NCBI RefSeq assembly: GCF_018492665.1
Contig: NZ_JAFVME010000006.1
Span: forward strand, 248,001-312,000
Direction: 5' to 3'
Source: Pedobacter sp. B4-66
GTDB taxonomy: Bacteria > Bacteroidota > Bacteroidia > Sphingobacteriales > Sphingobacteriaceae
Length of the DNA: 64,000 nucleotides
Shown here in pieces: positions 54,823 through 63,797 of this stretch (the stretch's first letter is position 1; each line of letters starts with the position of its first letter). A program made the position numbers and the translations under genes. A model generated the notes under the pieces. It did no database searches and had not been told where the DNA came from. It was given only the letters and a program-made list of their open reading frames with translations.

Positions 54823-55962
54823 ATGGACAAAATCAATTTATTAATTATTGTTACCACAATCTCTTTATTCATTTCAGTATTTCTTGCATTTTTTCTGCTT
54901 ACAGTTAAAACAAAACAGAAGACAAGTAATGTGCTATTTGCTGTTTTTCTATTAGTAACTGCAATAGATACTAGTCACCCCTTATTTAATTTGGTAGCTG
55001 ATGGCCCTTCAAATCTGGGAATGCTAAGAAATACACTTTCTTTCTTTCAAATACCTGTTTTTTACCTGTATGTTTTATCTGTTTGTTATACTGATTTCAA
55101 GCTTAAGCCTAAATACCTACTTCATCTGCTTCCATTTTTAATTGCCAATTTAATTTTATTACCTCGTTTTTATAGCGTAGATACTGCTGCTAAAATTAAT
55201 TTTATTATGAACCGGAAAGATATGTTTGAACTACAGTTCTTTCATATTCTTATTCATCTTCAAATAGTTATCTATTTTACTGCCGTTTTTATGCTATTGA
55301 GAAAAGCAAAAAAGCTATATCTTGAAAATTATGCAGGCACCAGTATTAACGCTTATAATTGGTTGTTTCAGTTTACCAGCGTACTAACTGTTTTATATTT
55401 AATTGTTATTCTAAAAAATGTCTTTAAATTTTCTGATTATCCGTACGTCTCTGAATGGATAAGAATTGGAATCCTGGTGCTTCAACCGTTTATTATTTGT
55501 TGGTATTTATATAAAGCATTAAATAATCCCGGTTTATTTAGAAATATTGATTCGAAATTAAAACTTGTTTCGGACCTTATTTTAGAAGAAAAAAATAATG
55601 ACCAAGTAACTGTAGACGAAAAAGAATACAATCAAGAATTATTGAAACTGCAGCAGTATATGGTCGAAGAAAAACCATTTCTTAATCCCTCTTTAACAAT
55701 TCAAGATGTTGCCAAGGGTATTAAAGTTCCTGTTCGCGACTTATCTCTTTTAATTAACCATAAGTTAGAACAGCATTTTTATGATTTCGTTAATGCCTAT
55801 CGTATAGAACGCGCTATGGATATTTTAAAAGATGTTACAAAAAGTAAGGTTACTGTTTTAGAAATTCTATACGAGGTAGGTTTTAATTCAAAATCGTCAT
55901 TTAATACGGCTTTTAAAAAGCATACTGGCAACACCCCTACCTCCTACCGTAAAGGACTGTAA
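54823..55962 (+). CDS. AraC-family regulator with N-terminal membrane domain
   Basis: This 379-aa protein has about seven hydrophobic segments in residues 1-225 ('LLIIVTTISLFISVFLAFFLL', 'YLLHLLPFLIANLILLP', 'FIICWYLYKAL'). A C-terminal AraC double helix-turn-helix (about 280-379) follows with 'LTIQDVAKGIKVPVRDLSLLINH' and 'VLEILYEVGFNSKSSFNTAFKKHTGNTPTSYRK'. It senses something at the membrane and acts directly on DNA. Two secreted serine hydrolases follow on the same strand (152 bp), so they are likely targets. Confidence 0.92.
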   Translation: MDKINLLIIVTTISLFISVFLAFFLLTVKTKQKTSNVLFAVFLLVTAIDTSHPLFNLVADGPSNLGMLRNTLSFFQIPVFYLYVLSVCYTDFKLKPKYLLHLLPFLIANLILLPRFYSVDTAAKINFIMNRKDMFELQFFHILIHLQIVIYFTAVFMLLRKAKKLYLENYAGTSINAYNWLFQFTSVLTVLYLIVILKNVFKFSDYPYVSEWIRIGILVLQPFIICWYLYKALNNPGLFRNIDSKLKLVSDLILEEKNNDQVTVDEKEYNQELLKLQQYMVEEKPFLNPSLTIQDVAKGIKVPVRDLSLLINHKLEQHFYDFVNAYRIERAMDILKDVTKSKVTVLEILYEVGFNSKSSFNTAFKKHTGNTPTSYRKGL

Positions 55963-56114
55963 AACAGAATCTTGTAATTACTCGTACTTCTCGTTTTAAT
56001 TACCCGTACTCTTTTTTTGAAACAAATGAGTACGACTACTTTTACTCGGTCGCGTAGCGCCGCTTTCTTCCTCATGTTTGTATCGAAATAATTTTTAACA
56101 TAAAATTCGGTACA

Positions 56115-57173
56115 ATGAAAACTTCATTAAAACTTTTAGCAGCACTATTATTACTAAGCAACTTTTGTTTTGGACAAGACATCTCAAAAAAGATTGATTC
56201 AATAATAAAGGATAGTTATAAAAAAAATCCTGAGGTAGGTATTAGCGTTGGTTTTATCAAAAACGATGAAGAATACTTTACTGCATATGGTAATTTGAGT
56301 TCAGAAAGCCAGGTTGAAATCAATAAAAAATCCATATTCGAAATCGCATCCATCACCAAAATTTTAACTTCAAATTTAATTGCACAAGCGGTTATTGATA
56401 ACAAAATAAAAACTGATGATTTTATCGACCGCTTTCTTCCTAAAGGGTATGTGTTGCATGAAAATCTTAAAAACAAAATAAAGATTTCGGACCTGGCCTC
56501 TCATCAATCTGGTTTGCCCGATATAGACTTTGCAAAGTTAATAGCACTAAATCCGCAGCAGCCTGTAAGCAGTGTAACCGAAGAAACATTGACTGGTTTG
56601 ATTAATAATTGTACTGAACTAACAGATTATGGTAAGTATCGTTATTCTACAATTGGATATACTTTACTAGGTCAAATTTTAGAAGGATTGTATAACAGGA
56701 GTTACGATGAAATTATCAGAAACAAAATAATACAGCCGTTAAAAATGAAAAATACGCTAACCAAGGAATTCGATGTAAAGAACAGAACAGTTGGTCACAG
56801 TCCAAAAGGTGATATTCAGGAGTTCTTTAATTGGAATGTTACGGCTCCTGCCGGATTGATAAAATCTAATGCTGCAGATATGGTTACATATTTAAAAGCA
56901 GTTTTAAATAAAGAAACCGCAGTTGGTAAAGCGGCCATCATTACAGAAAAAATCTTCTATAAAGATCAAAAAAGAGAAATGGGATTAGGTACAAACATTG
57001 TAACGGACGATAAAAATACGATTTATATAAAAACAGGAGATTCTATGGGTCAATCTTCAATCATATGCTACAATAGGGCCAAAAATTGGGGCATGATTAT
57101 ACTTCTAAATCAAAGGAACTCAAAAATGAGACAGAACCTGCTGAATGAGATTTATGACACGGTATTTAAATAA
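56115..57173 (+). CDS. Secreted serine hydrolase, beta-lactamase/DD-peptidase fold
   Basis: This 352-aa protein has a signal peptide (MKTSLKLLAALLLLSNFCFG). The active-site Ser79-Ile-Thr-Lys82 lies in 'EIASITKILTSNL', and Tyr-Ser-Thr in 'YRYSTIGYTLLG' is the second motif. The C-terminus has 'IKTGDSMGQSS' in the KTG position. It belongs to the broad class C/DD-peptidase-like family that includes esterases and D-amino-acid peptidases, so antibiotic resistance should not be assumed. It is followed 23 bp later by another hydrolase of the family. Confidence 0.9.
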   Translation: MKTSLKLLAALLLLSNFCFGQDISKKIDSIIKDSYKKNPEVGISVGFIKNDEEYFTAYGNLSSESQVEINKKSIFEIASITKILTSNLIAQAVIDNKIKTDDFIDRFLPKGYVLHENLKNKIKISDLASHQSGLPDIDFAKLIALNPQQPVSSVTEETLTGLINNCTELTDYGKYRYSTIGYTLLGQILEGLYNRSYDEIIRNKIIQPLKMKNTLTKEFDVKNRTVGHSPKGDIQEFFNWNVTAPAGLIKSNAADMVTYLKAVLNKETAVGKAAIITEKIFYKDQKREMGLGTNIVTDDKNTIYIKTGDSMGQSSIICYNRAKNWGMIILLNQRNSKMRQNLLNEIYDTVFK

Positions 57174-57196
57174 TTTATAACATAAAACACTAGACC

Positions 57197-58666
57197 ATGA
57201 AAAGTACTTTTTACTTACTAATTCTTCTACTAACAGTTTCGAGTTGCCAAACACGTAATAGAGCTTTGTCGAAAAAAAGAGATTATAGCTTTATAACAGA
57301 CAGCTTACATATTGAACAACAATTGGAGAAATACAAGCTCCCAGGATTTAGCCTTGTTGTTTTTGAAAATTATAAGATTGTATATTCGAACCAAGTTGGG
57401 GTGAAATCAATGAATTCAAAGGAAAAACTAGATGAAAACACTGCTTTTTCTACAGCATCAATTTCAAAACCAATAACTGCGCTGCTTTGCCATATACTTG
57501 AAGAGAAAGGTTTAATTAATTTAGATGATCCAATAGATAAGTACTTAAAACGTTGGCATTTGCCAAAAAGCAAGTTTACTGAAAACAATAGTCCTACCTG
57601 GAAACATTTTTTTAATCATACCTCTGGCACAAATCAAGGTGGATTTGCAGACTATTATGAACGAGATACCATTCCAACAATAAAACAAAGTCTTTTAGGA
57701 CAGATACCTAGATATGATAAGGAAATTGAATTCCTGTTTACTCCTGGAACTAGTTTTGAATACAGCGGAGGTGGTTATGTAATTATCCAAATGGCTTTGG
57801 AGGATACTTTAAATAAGTCTATTGCTGAACTTGCACAAGAATATATTTTTGCTCCTCTTGGCTTGAAAAACACAGCAATGATACAGCCTAATGAAAAAGG
57901 TTTTCTAACGAATGTTGCTCTTGTTCATGATAAAGATGCAAAAGTTATTAAAACAGGCTTACCTATTACACCACAAGTTGGCCCATCAGGAATGTGGTCT
58001 ACACCTTCGGATTTAGCTAAGCTGTCTATTGAGATACAAAATGCCTTACGTAATAAAAACAACAAAGTGATTTCTCATAGTATTGCCAAAAAAGTAACAG
58101 CAGTAACTGCTTTAAAAGATGCTGTGGCTGGCTGGGGATATGGATGGCAAAAATCTTTTGGGTACAACAACTATGATTGGTTTTCGTGCAATGGTTCAAA
58201 CACAGGGGTTGGTGGTAGTGTTTTTGCTACTATGGTAGACGGGAATGGCTTTGTGTTTCTTGCCAATGGCGAAAAACCAAATCGGATTCCTGTAATTACC
58301 CAAACCCAACGGAAGATTTTGACAGTAATGGACTGGAATAAAGAAAAACCTAATGAAGAAATTCAGGAAATTCCTGCAAGTGTAAAGGAAAAACTAATAG
58401 GGACGTATGATGATTTCCTTTATGGACAGGGTATGAAAACCAAAATAGTAGAAAAGAATAACCGTCTTTATGTAGAATCTGAACTTTTGGAACACTTTAA
58501 AGGGAAAAATGATCAAGAGTTGGTGTACCTGAAAAATGGATCCTTTAAGCTTGTAGATTACCCTAACTTGTTAAAATTCGATTTCAGCAATGGAAAGGTA
58601 AATTCTGTTACCTTAACAAGAGATAAGCTGGAAACTAAAGTTTTGATAATTAATAAAGGAAAATAA
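57197..58666 (+). CDS. Serine hydrolase lipoprotein, beta-lactamase/DD-peptidase fold
   Basis: This 489-aa protein has a lipoprotein signal ('LLTVSSC', Cys17). Catalytic Ser88-Ile-Ser-Lys91 lies in 'FSTASISKPITALL', and 'FEYSGGGYVII' supplies the Tyr-Ser-Gly motif. Conserved 'HTSGTNQGGF' follows the family's HTSG loop. About 120 C-terminal residues (after about 395) form an extra beta domain typical of long esterase-like members. It is the second gene after the AraC regulator, 23 bp from the first hydrolase, so the two are likely cotranscribed. Substrate unknown. Confidence 0.92.
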   Translation: MKSTFYLLILLLTVSSCQTRNRALSKKRDYSFITDSLHIEQQLEKYKLPGFSLVVFENYKIVYSNQVGVKSMNSKEKLDENTAFSTASISKPITALLCHILEEKGLINLDDPIDKYLKRWHLPKSKFTENNSPTWKHFFNHTSGTNQGGFADYYERDTIPTIKQSLLGQIPRYDKEIEFLFTPGTSFEYSGGGYVIIQMALEDTLNKSIAELAQEYIFAPLGLKNTAMIQPNEKGFLTNVALVHDKDAKVIKTGLPITPQVGPSGMWSTPSDLAKLSIEIQNALRNKNNKVISHSIAKKVTAVTALKDAVAGWGYGWQKSFGYNNYDWFSCNGSNTGVGGSVFATMVDGNGFVFLANGEKPNRIPVITQTQRKILTVMDWNKEKPNEEIQEIPASVKEKLIGTYDDFLYGQGMKTKIVEKNNRLYVESELLEHFKGKNDQELVYLKNGSFKLVDYPNLLKFDFSNGKVNSVTLTRDKLETKVLIINKGK

Positions 58667-58670
58667 GGGC

Positions 58671-58733
58671 TGCCATCCGACTTTTGGAAATATGAACGGT
58701 TTAGTGAGGTTTATTTCTTTTCGTCGGATGGCA
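58671..58733. repeat. 11-bp inverted repeat between convergent genes
   Basis: TGCCATCCGAC (58671-58681) is repeated inverted as GTCGGATGGCA (58723-58733) with a 41-bp spacer. The right arm lies in the last codons of the convergent 140-aa gene. It might act as a long-loop terminator or be a duplication remnant. Confidence 0.6.
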
Positions 58734-59133
58734 AACAGTTCGCTGTTGCGGCTACTTTTTTCAATAATTCCTGGGCAGAAGATTCAACAGCTTCCTGAAG
58801 GTATATTTGAGGTCCGTTTATTACAATTAAATAATTGCTTTTGTCGGCAACCACATTGATTTTTAACGGCCTTGATTTAGCATGGCTACCAATCCCGGTA
58901 TTAGAGACAGAGACGGTATGCTCGCCAGCAGGAATATTATGTAACGAATACCGTTTGTTCTTTAATTTACAGACTAGTTTATCGTCGATATAAACTTTAT
59001 AGTTTATTAATGACCCAACGCTGTTTGTTGAACGGATAAAATAAACCTGTCCTGTATCCTGAGGTTTAAACGCGACAAATAAACAGCTAATGCCAATGGC
59101 AATGAATAGTGTAGTTAAAATTTTAAATTTCAT
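58711..59133 (-). CDS. Small DUF2846-like membrane/secreted protein
   Basis: This 140-aa protein has one N-terminal hydrophobic helix ('TLFIAIGISCLFVAF', about 8-22), then a compact beta domain 'YFIRSTNSVGSLINYKVYIDDKLVCKL', 'YSLHNIPAGEHTVSVSNTG' and 'NYLIVINGPQI'. That arrangement resembles DUF2846/PEGA-like carbohydrate-binding or adhesion domains. It is monocistronic, convergent with the serine-hydrolase gene upstream and divergent from the 59.2-kb gene. The function is not known. Confidence 0.65.
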   Translation of the reverse strand: MKFKILTTLFIAIGISCLFVAFKPQDTGQVYFIRSTNSVGSLINYKVYIDDKLVCKLKNKRYSLHNIPAGEHTVSVSNTGIGSHAKSRPLKINVVADKSNYLIVINGPQIYLQEAVESSAQELLKKVAATANCLPSDEKK

Positions 59134-59199
59134 AACAGGAATGGTTAAATTAAATTTCTTACTAAAGTTATTGTTAATAAAAATAACTTTATAGCTGAT

Positions 59200-59886
59200 A
59201 TGAAAAAAATAATACTCCTGGTTATATTAAATTTATCTGCACTGATTTTATTTGCACAAAAATCGGTAGTGTTTGAGTCCTTTAAAAAATATGGTATTGA
59301 CCCTGCTATACTGGAAATCAATTCGGGTAACCGCCCGGAAAATTATACGTTTGATTACAAGTATACGGTCATAACAGGTGATAAAGAGACTGTTACCCTG
59401 GCTCAATTTGATCCATCTAAACCAGAAGAAGAACGCTGGCAGGTGATTTCTGTAAAAGGAAAAACACCAAGCCGCTCGGAAATCAAAACATTTCGGAAAA
59501 ATCATAGTAAAACACCTGTAGCGGCAAAAACAGACGATAGCAGCTATAAGATTGAAAAAGTAACTGCAGACAGTTTAGTAATCAGTTACAAACAGATTCC
59601 AGAATCTATACCTGAGGAAGCAAAATTCATGAAAGACTGTAAGCTTTACATGACGGTAAACCTGAAAACCGGCAGATTGGAAAAATTACAATCTCTAAAT
59701 GAAAAACCATTAAAGATTAAAATCTTCAATGCTGAAAAACTTGATTTAGTGGTAAAATACAAATATGACGAGAAGGAAAAACGTTACTTTACTGAAAGTG
59801 AAGACCTAAACTTAATGATCAAGTTTCTAGGACAGCTGACACCAATGGAAACCCTGTCGGAATATTCTAATTACAAGAAATATTAG
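59200..59886 (+). CDS. Hypothetical secreted protein (intact paralogue of the 52.8-kb remnant)
   Basis: This 228-aa protein has a signal peptide (MKKIILLVILNLSALILFAQ). I recognise no family. Beta strands and charged turns prevail ('NYTFDYKYTVITGDKETVTLAQFD', 'KLYMTVNLKTGRLEKLQSL'). The last 45 residues ('KRYFTESEDLNLMIKFLGQL...') match the truncated remnant at 52746-52922. It is divergent from the DUF2846-like gene and followed by a convergent hypothetical gene. Confidence 0.65.
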   Translation: MKKIILLVILNLSALILFAQKSVVFESFKKYGIDPAILEINSGNRPENYTFDYKYTVITGDKETVTLAQFDPSKPEEERWQVISVKGKTPSRSEIKTFRKNHSKTPVAAKTDDSSYKIEKVTADSLVISYKQIPESIPEEAKFMKDCKLYMTVNLKTGRLEKLQSLNEKPLKIKIFNAEKLDLVVKYKYDEKEKRYFTESEDLNLMIKFLGQLTPMETLSEYSNYKKY

Positions 59887-59914
59887 GATAGATATTTCTT
59901 TTTCCAATATTTTA

Positions 59915-60325
59915 CTACTTAATGCTATTAAGTAGCGTATGAAGGTAAGCAAATTGCTTTGGCGTGAGGTGTTGTTGTTCAGCTTTTTTTAGAATTCTTT
60001 TCTCTTTTTCAGCATGTTTTTTCATCCTCTCTATTGGTATGTAGACAGACATATATTCTTCCATACTTTGCTTTAATTTCCCATTCAGACAGGATTTCGG
60101 ATTTGCTAGATAATAATCGGTGAAGCTAGCCATGTGACTATAAAACAGTTCTTCAACAATTGCAGTAAAGGACTGCATCGTTAAATCATCCGAATGGGCA
60201 CATATTTTTTCTAATTCTTCCACACTGGAAACATCAAACTTGCCGTGCATAAGTAGCGCCGCAATACTATCCGCCTTTCCCTTAATACTTAATTTATTCG
60301 GATTCTTATAGTCATGCTTGTACAA
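59915..60325 (-). CDS. Hypothetical helical protein
   Basis: I do not recognise the family. The frame (136 aa) starts at TTG 60325; the first in-frame ATG is at 60247 (110 aa, MHGKFDVSSVEELEK). Upstream a stop lies close, so the start is uncertain. The protein is helical and Lys-rich at the C-terminus ('RMKKHAEKEKRILKKAEQQHLTPKQF', about 99-124), with no signal peptide. It lies 38 bp downstream of the esterase gene on the same strand and could be its operon partner. Confidence 0.45.
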   Translation of the reverse strand: MYKHDYKNPNKLSIKGKADSIAALLMHGKFDVSSVEELEKICAHSDDLTMQSFTAIVEELFYSHMASFTDYYLANPKSCLNGKLKQSMEEYMSVYIPIERMKKHAEKEKRILKKAEQQHLTPKQFAYLHTLLNSIK

Positions 60326-60363
60326 GCTAAATTAAACAATATGGTAATGTTCCAATTAAGCCA

Positions 60364-61509
60364 CTACTTATTTTTTTGTTTTGCCTGCTCTAAGAACTTC
60401 GCCGCACTTTTCTGATCATTTAACTCATCATAATATCTTGCCATTTCGATATACCCGTTTGCATCGTTAGGATATAGCCGAATGTGCATTTCCAGAAACA
60501 TTTTAGCACGTTTGTAGTTTTTATCCAAAACCTTACTTCGCCAGGCCAACCCACTAATATCAGTCGTTGAGGGAAGTATTGTATAACCCATTTTCTCAGA
60601 CAACATTTTATAATGATTCTCTAAAACTGTTGCTGAGCTGTCTGTCAGTATCTGAAAGCCCGGTCTTTTATAAAAACTAAACAAAGTTTTCAGTGCATCG
60701 TATGTAGCTATTAAGGGAACCGAATTATGATTTTCATTAGGGTAATATTTAAATGTGTTCTGAAGGCCTGTCTCCTTATGCTTATTCAAAAGCTCATCAA
60801 AGTGCACAACTGATTTCATAGCATTAGTATAACCCGTAGTATCATTAGCTATTTTACGGGAGTTTGAGATACCTACAGGATTACTATTTGCCATAGCAAG
60901 AAAAAAGATTCTATTTTTTAAAGAATTTGGCTTTAAGAAGTTTGGTGCATTTTTGTTAATATCAGAGTTTTTCCACCATATAGCGGGATCTAAAGCAATG
61001 TAAGAATTGAAAAGAGCAGGGTATTTTACAAGTATATTTGCCACAAGAAGCCCAGCCACTGAATGACCTAAAACTAATCTAAATGGTGCTACATTGTATT
61101 TTTCTTCTATGAAAGGTATAAGTTCCTTGCCGAGAAAAGATATAAATTTTTCACCACCACCATTCGGCTTATAATTACTTGATGAATCGGATGGTAAAGT
61201 GAAATCCCTACTTCTATCCGTGTTGGTTATTCCAACAATAATCATATCAGGAATTATGCTATTGTTAGCAAGAAACGACGAAACTCCCGTATAAAAATGG
61301 AAAAATGATTCACCATCTAATACATATGCAACAGGATACTTAAATGTAGGGTTAAAGTTGTCGGGTAGATAAACTGTTATTGTTCTTTCTTCCTTTAAAA
61401 TTTTGCTGTACAGACTATCAACTTTTCCAATTTCAACGGCCTTCCTGATTTGAGATTTTGCTCCGCAAAAATTGATAAGTAATAAAACAAGTAAACAACA
61501 TTTTTTCAT
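60364..61509 (-). CDS. Secreted esterase (alpha/beta hydrolase-fold) with TPR-like tail
   Basis: This 381-aa protein has a signal peptide (MKKCCLLVLLLINFCGAKSQ). The hydrolase domain of the Fes/IroE-esterase type has 'VYLPDNFNPTFKYPVAYVLDGESFFHF' (about 47-73), 'DMIIVGITNTDRSRDF', the nucleophile elbow 'LGHSVAGLL' and the late His in 'NENHNSVPLIATYDAL'. The last 60 residues contain a TPR-like helical pair ('AKMFLEMHIRLYPNDANGYIEMARYYDELNDQKSAAKFLEQA', about 335-376). It probably cleaves esters such as siderophore or acyl esters outside the cytoplasm; the substrate is not evident. Confidence 0.88.
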   Translation of the reverse strand: MKKCCLLVLLLINFCGAKSQIRKAVEIGKVDSLYSKILKEERTITVYLPDNFNPTFKYPVAYVLDGESFFHFYTGVSSFLANNSIIPDMIIVGITNTDRSRDFTLPSDSSSNYKPNGGGEKFISFLGKELIPFIEEKYNVAPFRLVLGHSVAGLLVANILVKYPALFNSYIALDPAIWWKNSDINKNAPNFLKPNSLKNRIFFLAMANSNPVGISNSRKIANDTTGYTNAMKSVVHFDELLNKHKETGLQNTFKYYPNENHNSVPLIATYDALKTLFSFYKRPGFQILTDSSATVLENHYKMLSEKMGYTILPSTTDISGLAWRSKVLDKNYKRAKMFLEMHIRLYPNDANGYIEMARYYDELNDQKSAAKFLEQAKQKNK

Positions 61510-61667
61510 TGGAAAGTTTAAGCTCAGTTATACGATTGAACAATATCAATTATAATTCAATATAACTCATTTAACAGTGAGTAAGGCGCGTAAGTACTGA
61601 ATTATTAACAGACAGTTGAAACGCCCCCGTTAAATTACTACTATTGTGTTATAATTAACGCACTCAG

Positions 61668-62804
61668 ATGTTTAAGATAAGAGCTAGTTTTATTATTGCC
61701 ACTATAATGCTTAAGGCCACCATAAGTTTCGGCCAAGATACCATTCCGCCATTAGTGATTGATCAATCCGCCTTCACACTGTTCCCGGATACCCTTGCTC
61801 AAAAAAGACTTTTAAATTCATTGAACGGCTTTCTAGAGGTCAAAAACAATGGTTCTGCTAGCAACAAATATATTGACCCGGCCTATCTTAAGAAAAACAT
61901 AGAACCATTTCAACATATTCAGGACATTGAAATGAACGGAGGTAAGTCATTTTTTAATCCTACGCTACTCTGCGTGATCCCTTTAGAGGATAAAAGTTTA
62001 CTACTCAAACTTGCCTTCATGGGAGTAGGAGAGGTAGATAAGACACCTTTTCTCAGAGTCATCGCCAGCTTGATTGCAAAAAAGAACGATGATGGCTATT
62101 ACTTTTATAATGCATTAGATCATTATACACGCTCCTGGAACAGGCTCACATCTGGCAGCATCAATTACATCTATCCTAATCGGATCGATCTTAATAAAGC
62201 CAGGGCAATGAACAAGTTCAACAGCGCTTTTGCAAAAAAACTAAATACCCCGGTACCGAAAATTACCTATTATAAGTTTGAGGATCCTGAGCAGATGTTT
62301 AAAACCATGGGTTATGACTTTATAGAAAACATGTATGCGTCGCGGGTGGGAGGACTAGCACAATACTGGAACAATACCGTATTTGCAGGCAACGATTCTG
62401 AATTATACGAACATGAAGTGGTACATTTCTATACTTACATCGTATTTCCTAAGGGTAAAAAAAACGTGCATGAAGGCTACGCTACTTACATTGGAGGCTC
62501 TGGTGGTAAATCTCTAGACCAACTCCTACCCTTGGATAAAAGCTATATTGATCAGCATCCTGAGCAGGAGATAACCGAATTGGCTACAGATTTTTATCCA
62601 CACACTCCAGATGTGCAGTTGACCTATGTGCTTTCGGCTGTTGTTTGTCGGGATATAGAAACTAGATATGGCATGTCCGGAATCAAGAAATTATTTAACC
62701 CAGCGGAAGATGATGACTATTTTGCAAATCTGAAAAAAATCACTGGGGTTGACAAAAATGACTTTCCGCAATACATCAGAAAATTGCTGACACAAAAACC
62801 TTAA
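61668..62804 (+). CDS. Secreted zincin-type peptidase-like protein
   Basis: This 378-aa protein has a signal peptide (MFKIRASFIIATIMLKATIS...). 'HEVVHFYTY' at about 249-257 is the HExxH zinc motif, followed about 15 residues later by 'HEGYATYIGG' (Glu269), a fit for the third zinc ligand of gluzincins. The rest is not similar to a family I can name ('QYWNNTVFAGNDSELYE' before the motif). A metallopeptidase role is likely but the spacing is short for a classic gluzincin, so the fold needs confirming. It is monocistronic and convergent with the next gene. Confidence 0.65.
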   Translation: MFKIRASFIIATIMLKATISFGQDTIPPLVIDQSAFTLFPDTLAQKRLLNSLNGFLEVKNNGSASNKYIDPAYLKKNIEPFQHIQDIEMNGGKSFFNPTLLCVIPLEDKSLLLKLAFMGVGEVDKTPFLRVIASLIAKKNDDGYYFYNALDHYTRSWNRLTSGSINYIYPNRIDLNKARAMNKFNSAFAKKLNTPVPKITYYKFEDPEQMFKTMGYDFIENMYASRVGGLAQYWNNTVFAGNDSELYEHEVVHFYTYIVFPKGKKNVHEGYATYIGGSGGKSLDQLLPLDKSYIDQHPEQEITELATDFYPHTPDVQLTYVLSAVVCRDIETRYGMSGIKKLFNPAEDDDYFANLKKITGVDKNDFPQYIRKLLTQKP

Positions 62805-62836
62805 AACCATCGGCAGTTAGATTAGCTACAAATGTG

Positions 62837-63790
62837 TTAGTTGTAAGCTACTTTAGCCTTTATAGCTAAATCAGTTCCGAAAGGGCTAAATGTATCATAA
62901 GGTATCCAATTACGGCTTGTATCCATTGCCCATATGTTTAGATTTTTATTGGAAATGGGCAGTATACCAATTGCAGGTTTATAACTTATTATTTTTTCAG
63001 CATCGCGCTTGTAATTAAATACATAAGTATAATGTGCATTGTAGTAATCGCGCATCCATTCTACTGCAACAAAAAAAGTCTTGTTAGGTATGATAATATT
63101 GTATTTTTTTAAATCTATCCGGGCTTTTTTTGAGTCAGCTATTTTTATTTCAATAATGTCTGTACATAGATCTTTGCCTGGCTTTCCTGTCGCCGGATCA
63201 ATATCATAAATACGTACCTTAAACTTAGTATATTCAATATCAAGATAATCATACATTTTATCATTATTTACGATATCATGGTTTGTATTTATATTAAATG
63301 ACAAGCGGTTTAACTGAATAGCATCTAACCGAGAATTTGTTTTATCTATATCAAATCGTTGCGCCAGTTGAAGATAATTAAAGCCCTCACCATTTTGATG
63401 CAAGCCTGCAAAATAAACAACATCGCTATCTTCAAAATCATTTAGCAAAGTATCTTTTAAGAAAGTTGATTTAATATAATTGTTCTTAAGAATTGCTTTG
63501 CTTAAACGTAAAGTATCCAAGCCCTCAAGTGCTTTTAGTGACATCTTTAATTGATCATAATTTTGTACGCTAAAAATAATGGTATCGGTCATTAGTTTTA
63601 GATCGCCGGGTATCATAAAAACCCCGTCGTTTTCTGTGGTAATAGCTAATTTTGCACGCACTATAGACACTGAGACCGTTAATGGCTTGTTGGTTGCAGT
63701 ATCGACTAAATGAAATGTATTACGCTTTTCCTGTTGAGCGCTTGACGCCAACCACATTATACAACTTATAAAAGTTAGAAAGATTTTCAT
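62837..63790 (-). CDS. Hypothetical secreted protein with carboxypeptidase-regulatory-like region
   Basis: I take the ATG at 63790 (317 aa), which begins a signal peptide (MKIFLTFISCIMWLASSAQ); the frame continues upstream to 63868 but without a signal. Residues about 30-95 ('FHLVDTATNKPLTVSVSIVRAKLAITTENDGVFMIPG') look like the small beta-sandwich found at the start of many Bacteroidota outer-membrane proteins. The remainder is beta-rich with no recognised domain. Its start lies 8 bp past the stop of the gene at the right edge, so they form an operon. Confidence 0.6.
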   Translation of the reverse strand: MKIFLTFISCIMWLASSAQQEKRNTFHLVDTATNKPLTVSVSIVRAKLAITTENDGVFMIPGDLKLMTDTIIFSVQNYDQLKMSLKALEGLDTLRLSKAILKNNYIKSTFLKDTLLNDFEDSDVVYFAGLHQNGEGFNYLQLAQRFDIDKTNSRLDAIQLNRLSFNINTNHDIVNNDKMYDYLDIEYTKFKVRIYDIDPATGKPGKDLCTDIIEIKIADSKKARIDLKKYNIIIPNKTFFVAVEWMRDYYNAHYTYVFNYKRDAEKIISYKPAIGILPISNKNLNIWAMDTSRNWIPYDTFSPFGTDLAIKAKVAYN

Positions 63791-63797
63791 ACCCTTG

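Noticed and set aside
56115..58666. Beta-lactamases conferring antibiotic resistance
   Set aside because: SxxK and Tyr motifs show only the shared fold; such families are mostly esterases or peptidases.
62824..62850. Terminator hairpin between the zincin gene and the next convergent gene
   Set aside because: The arms (TAGCTACAA and TTGTAAGCTA) need a bulge and there is no T-run, so support is too weak to list.
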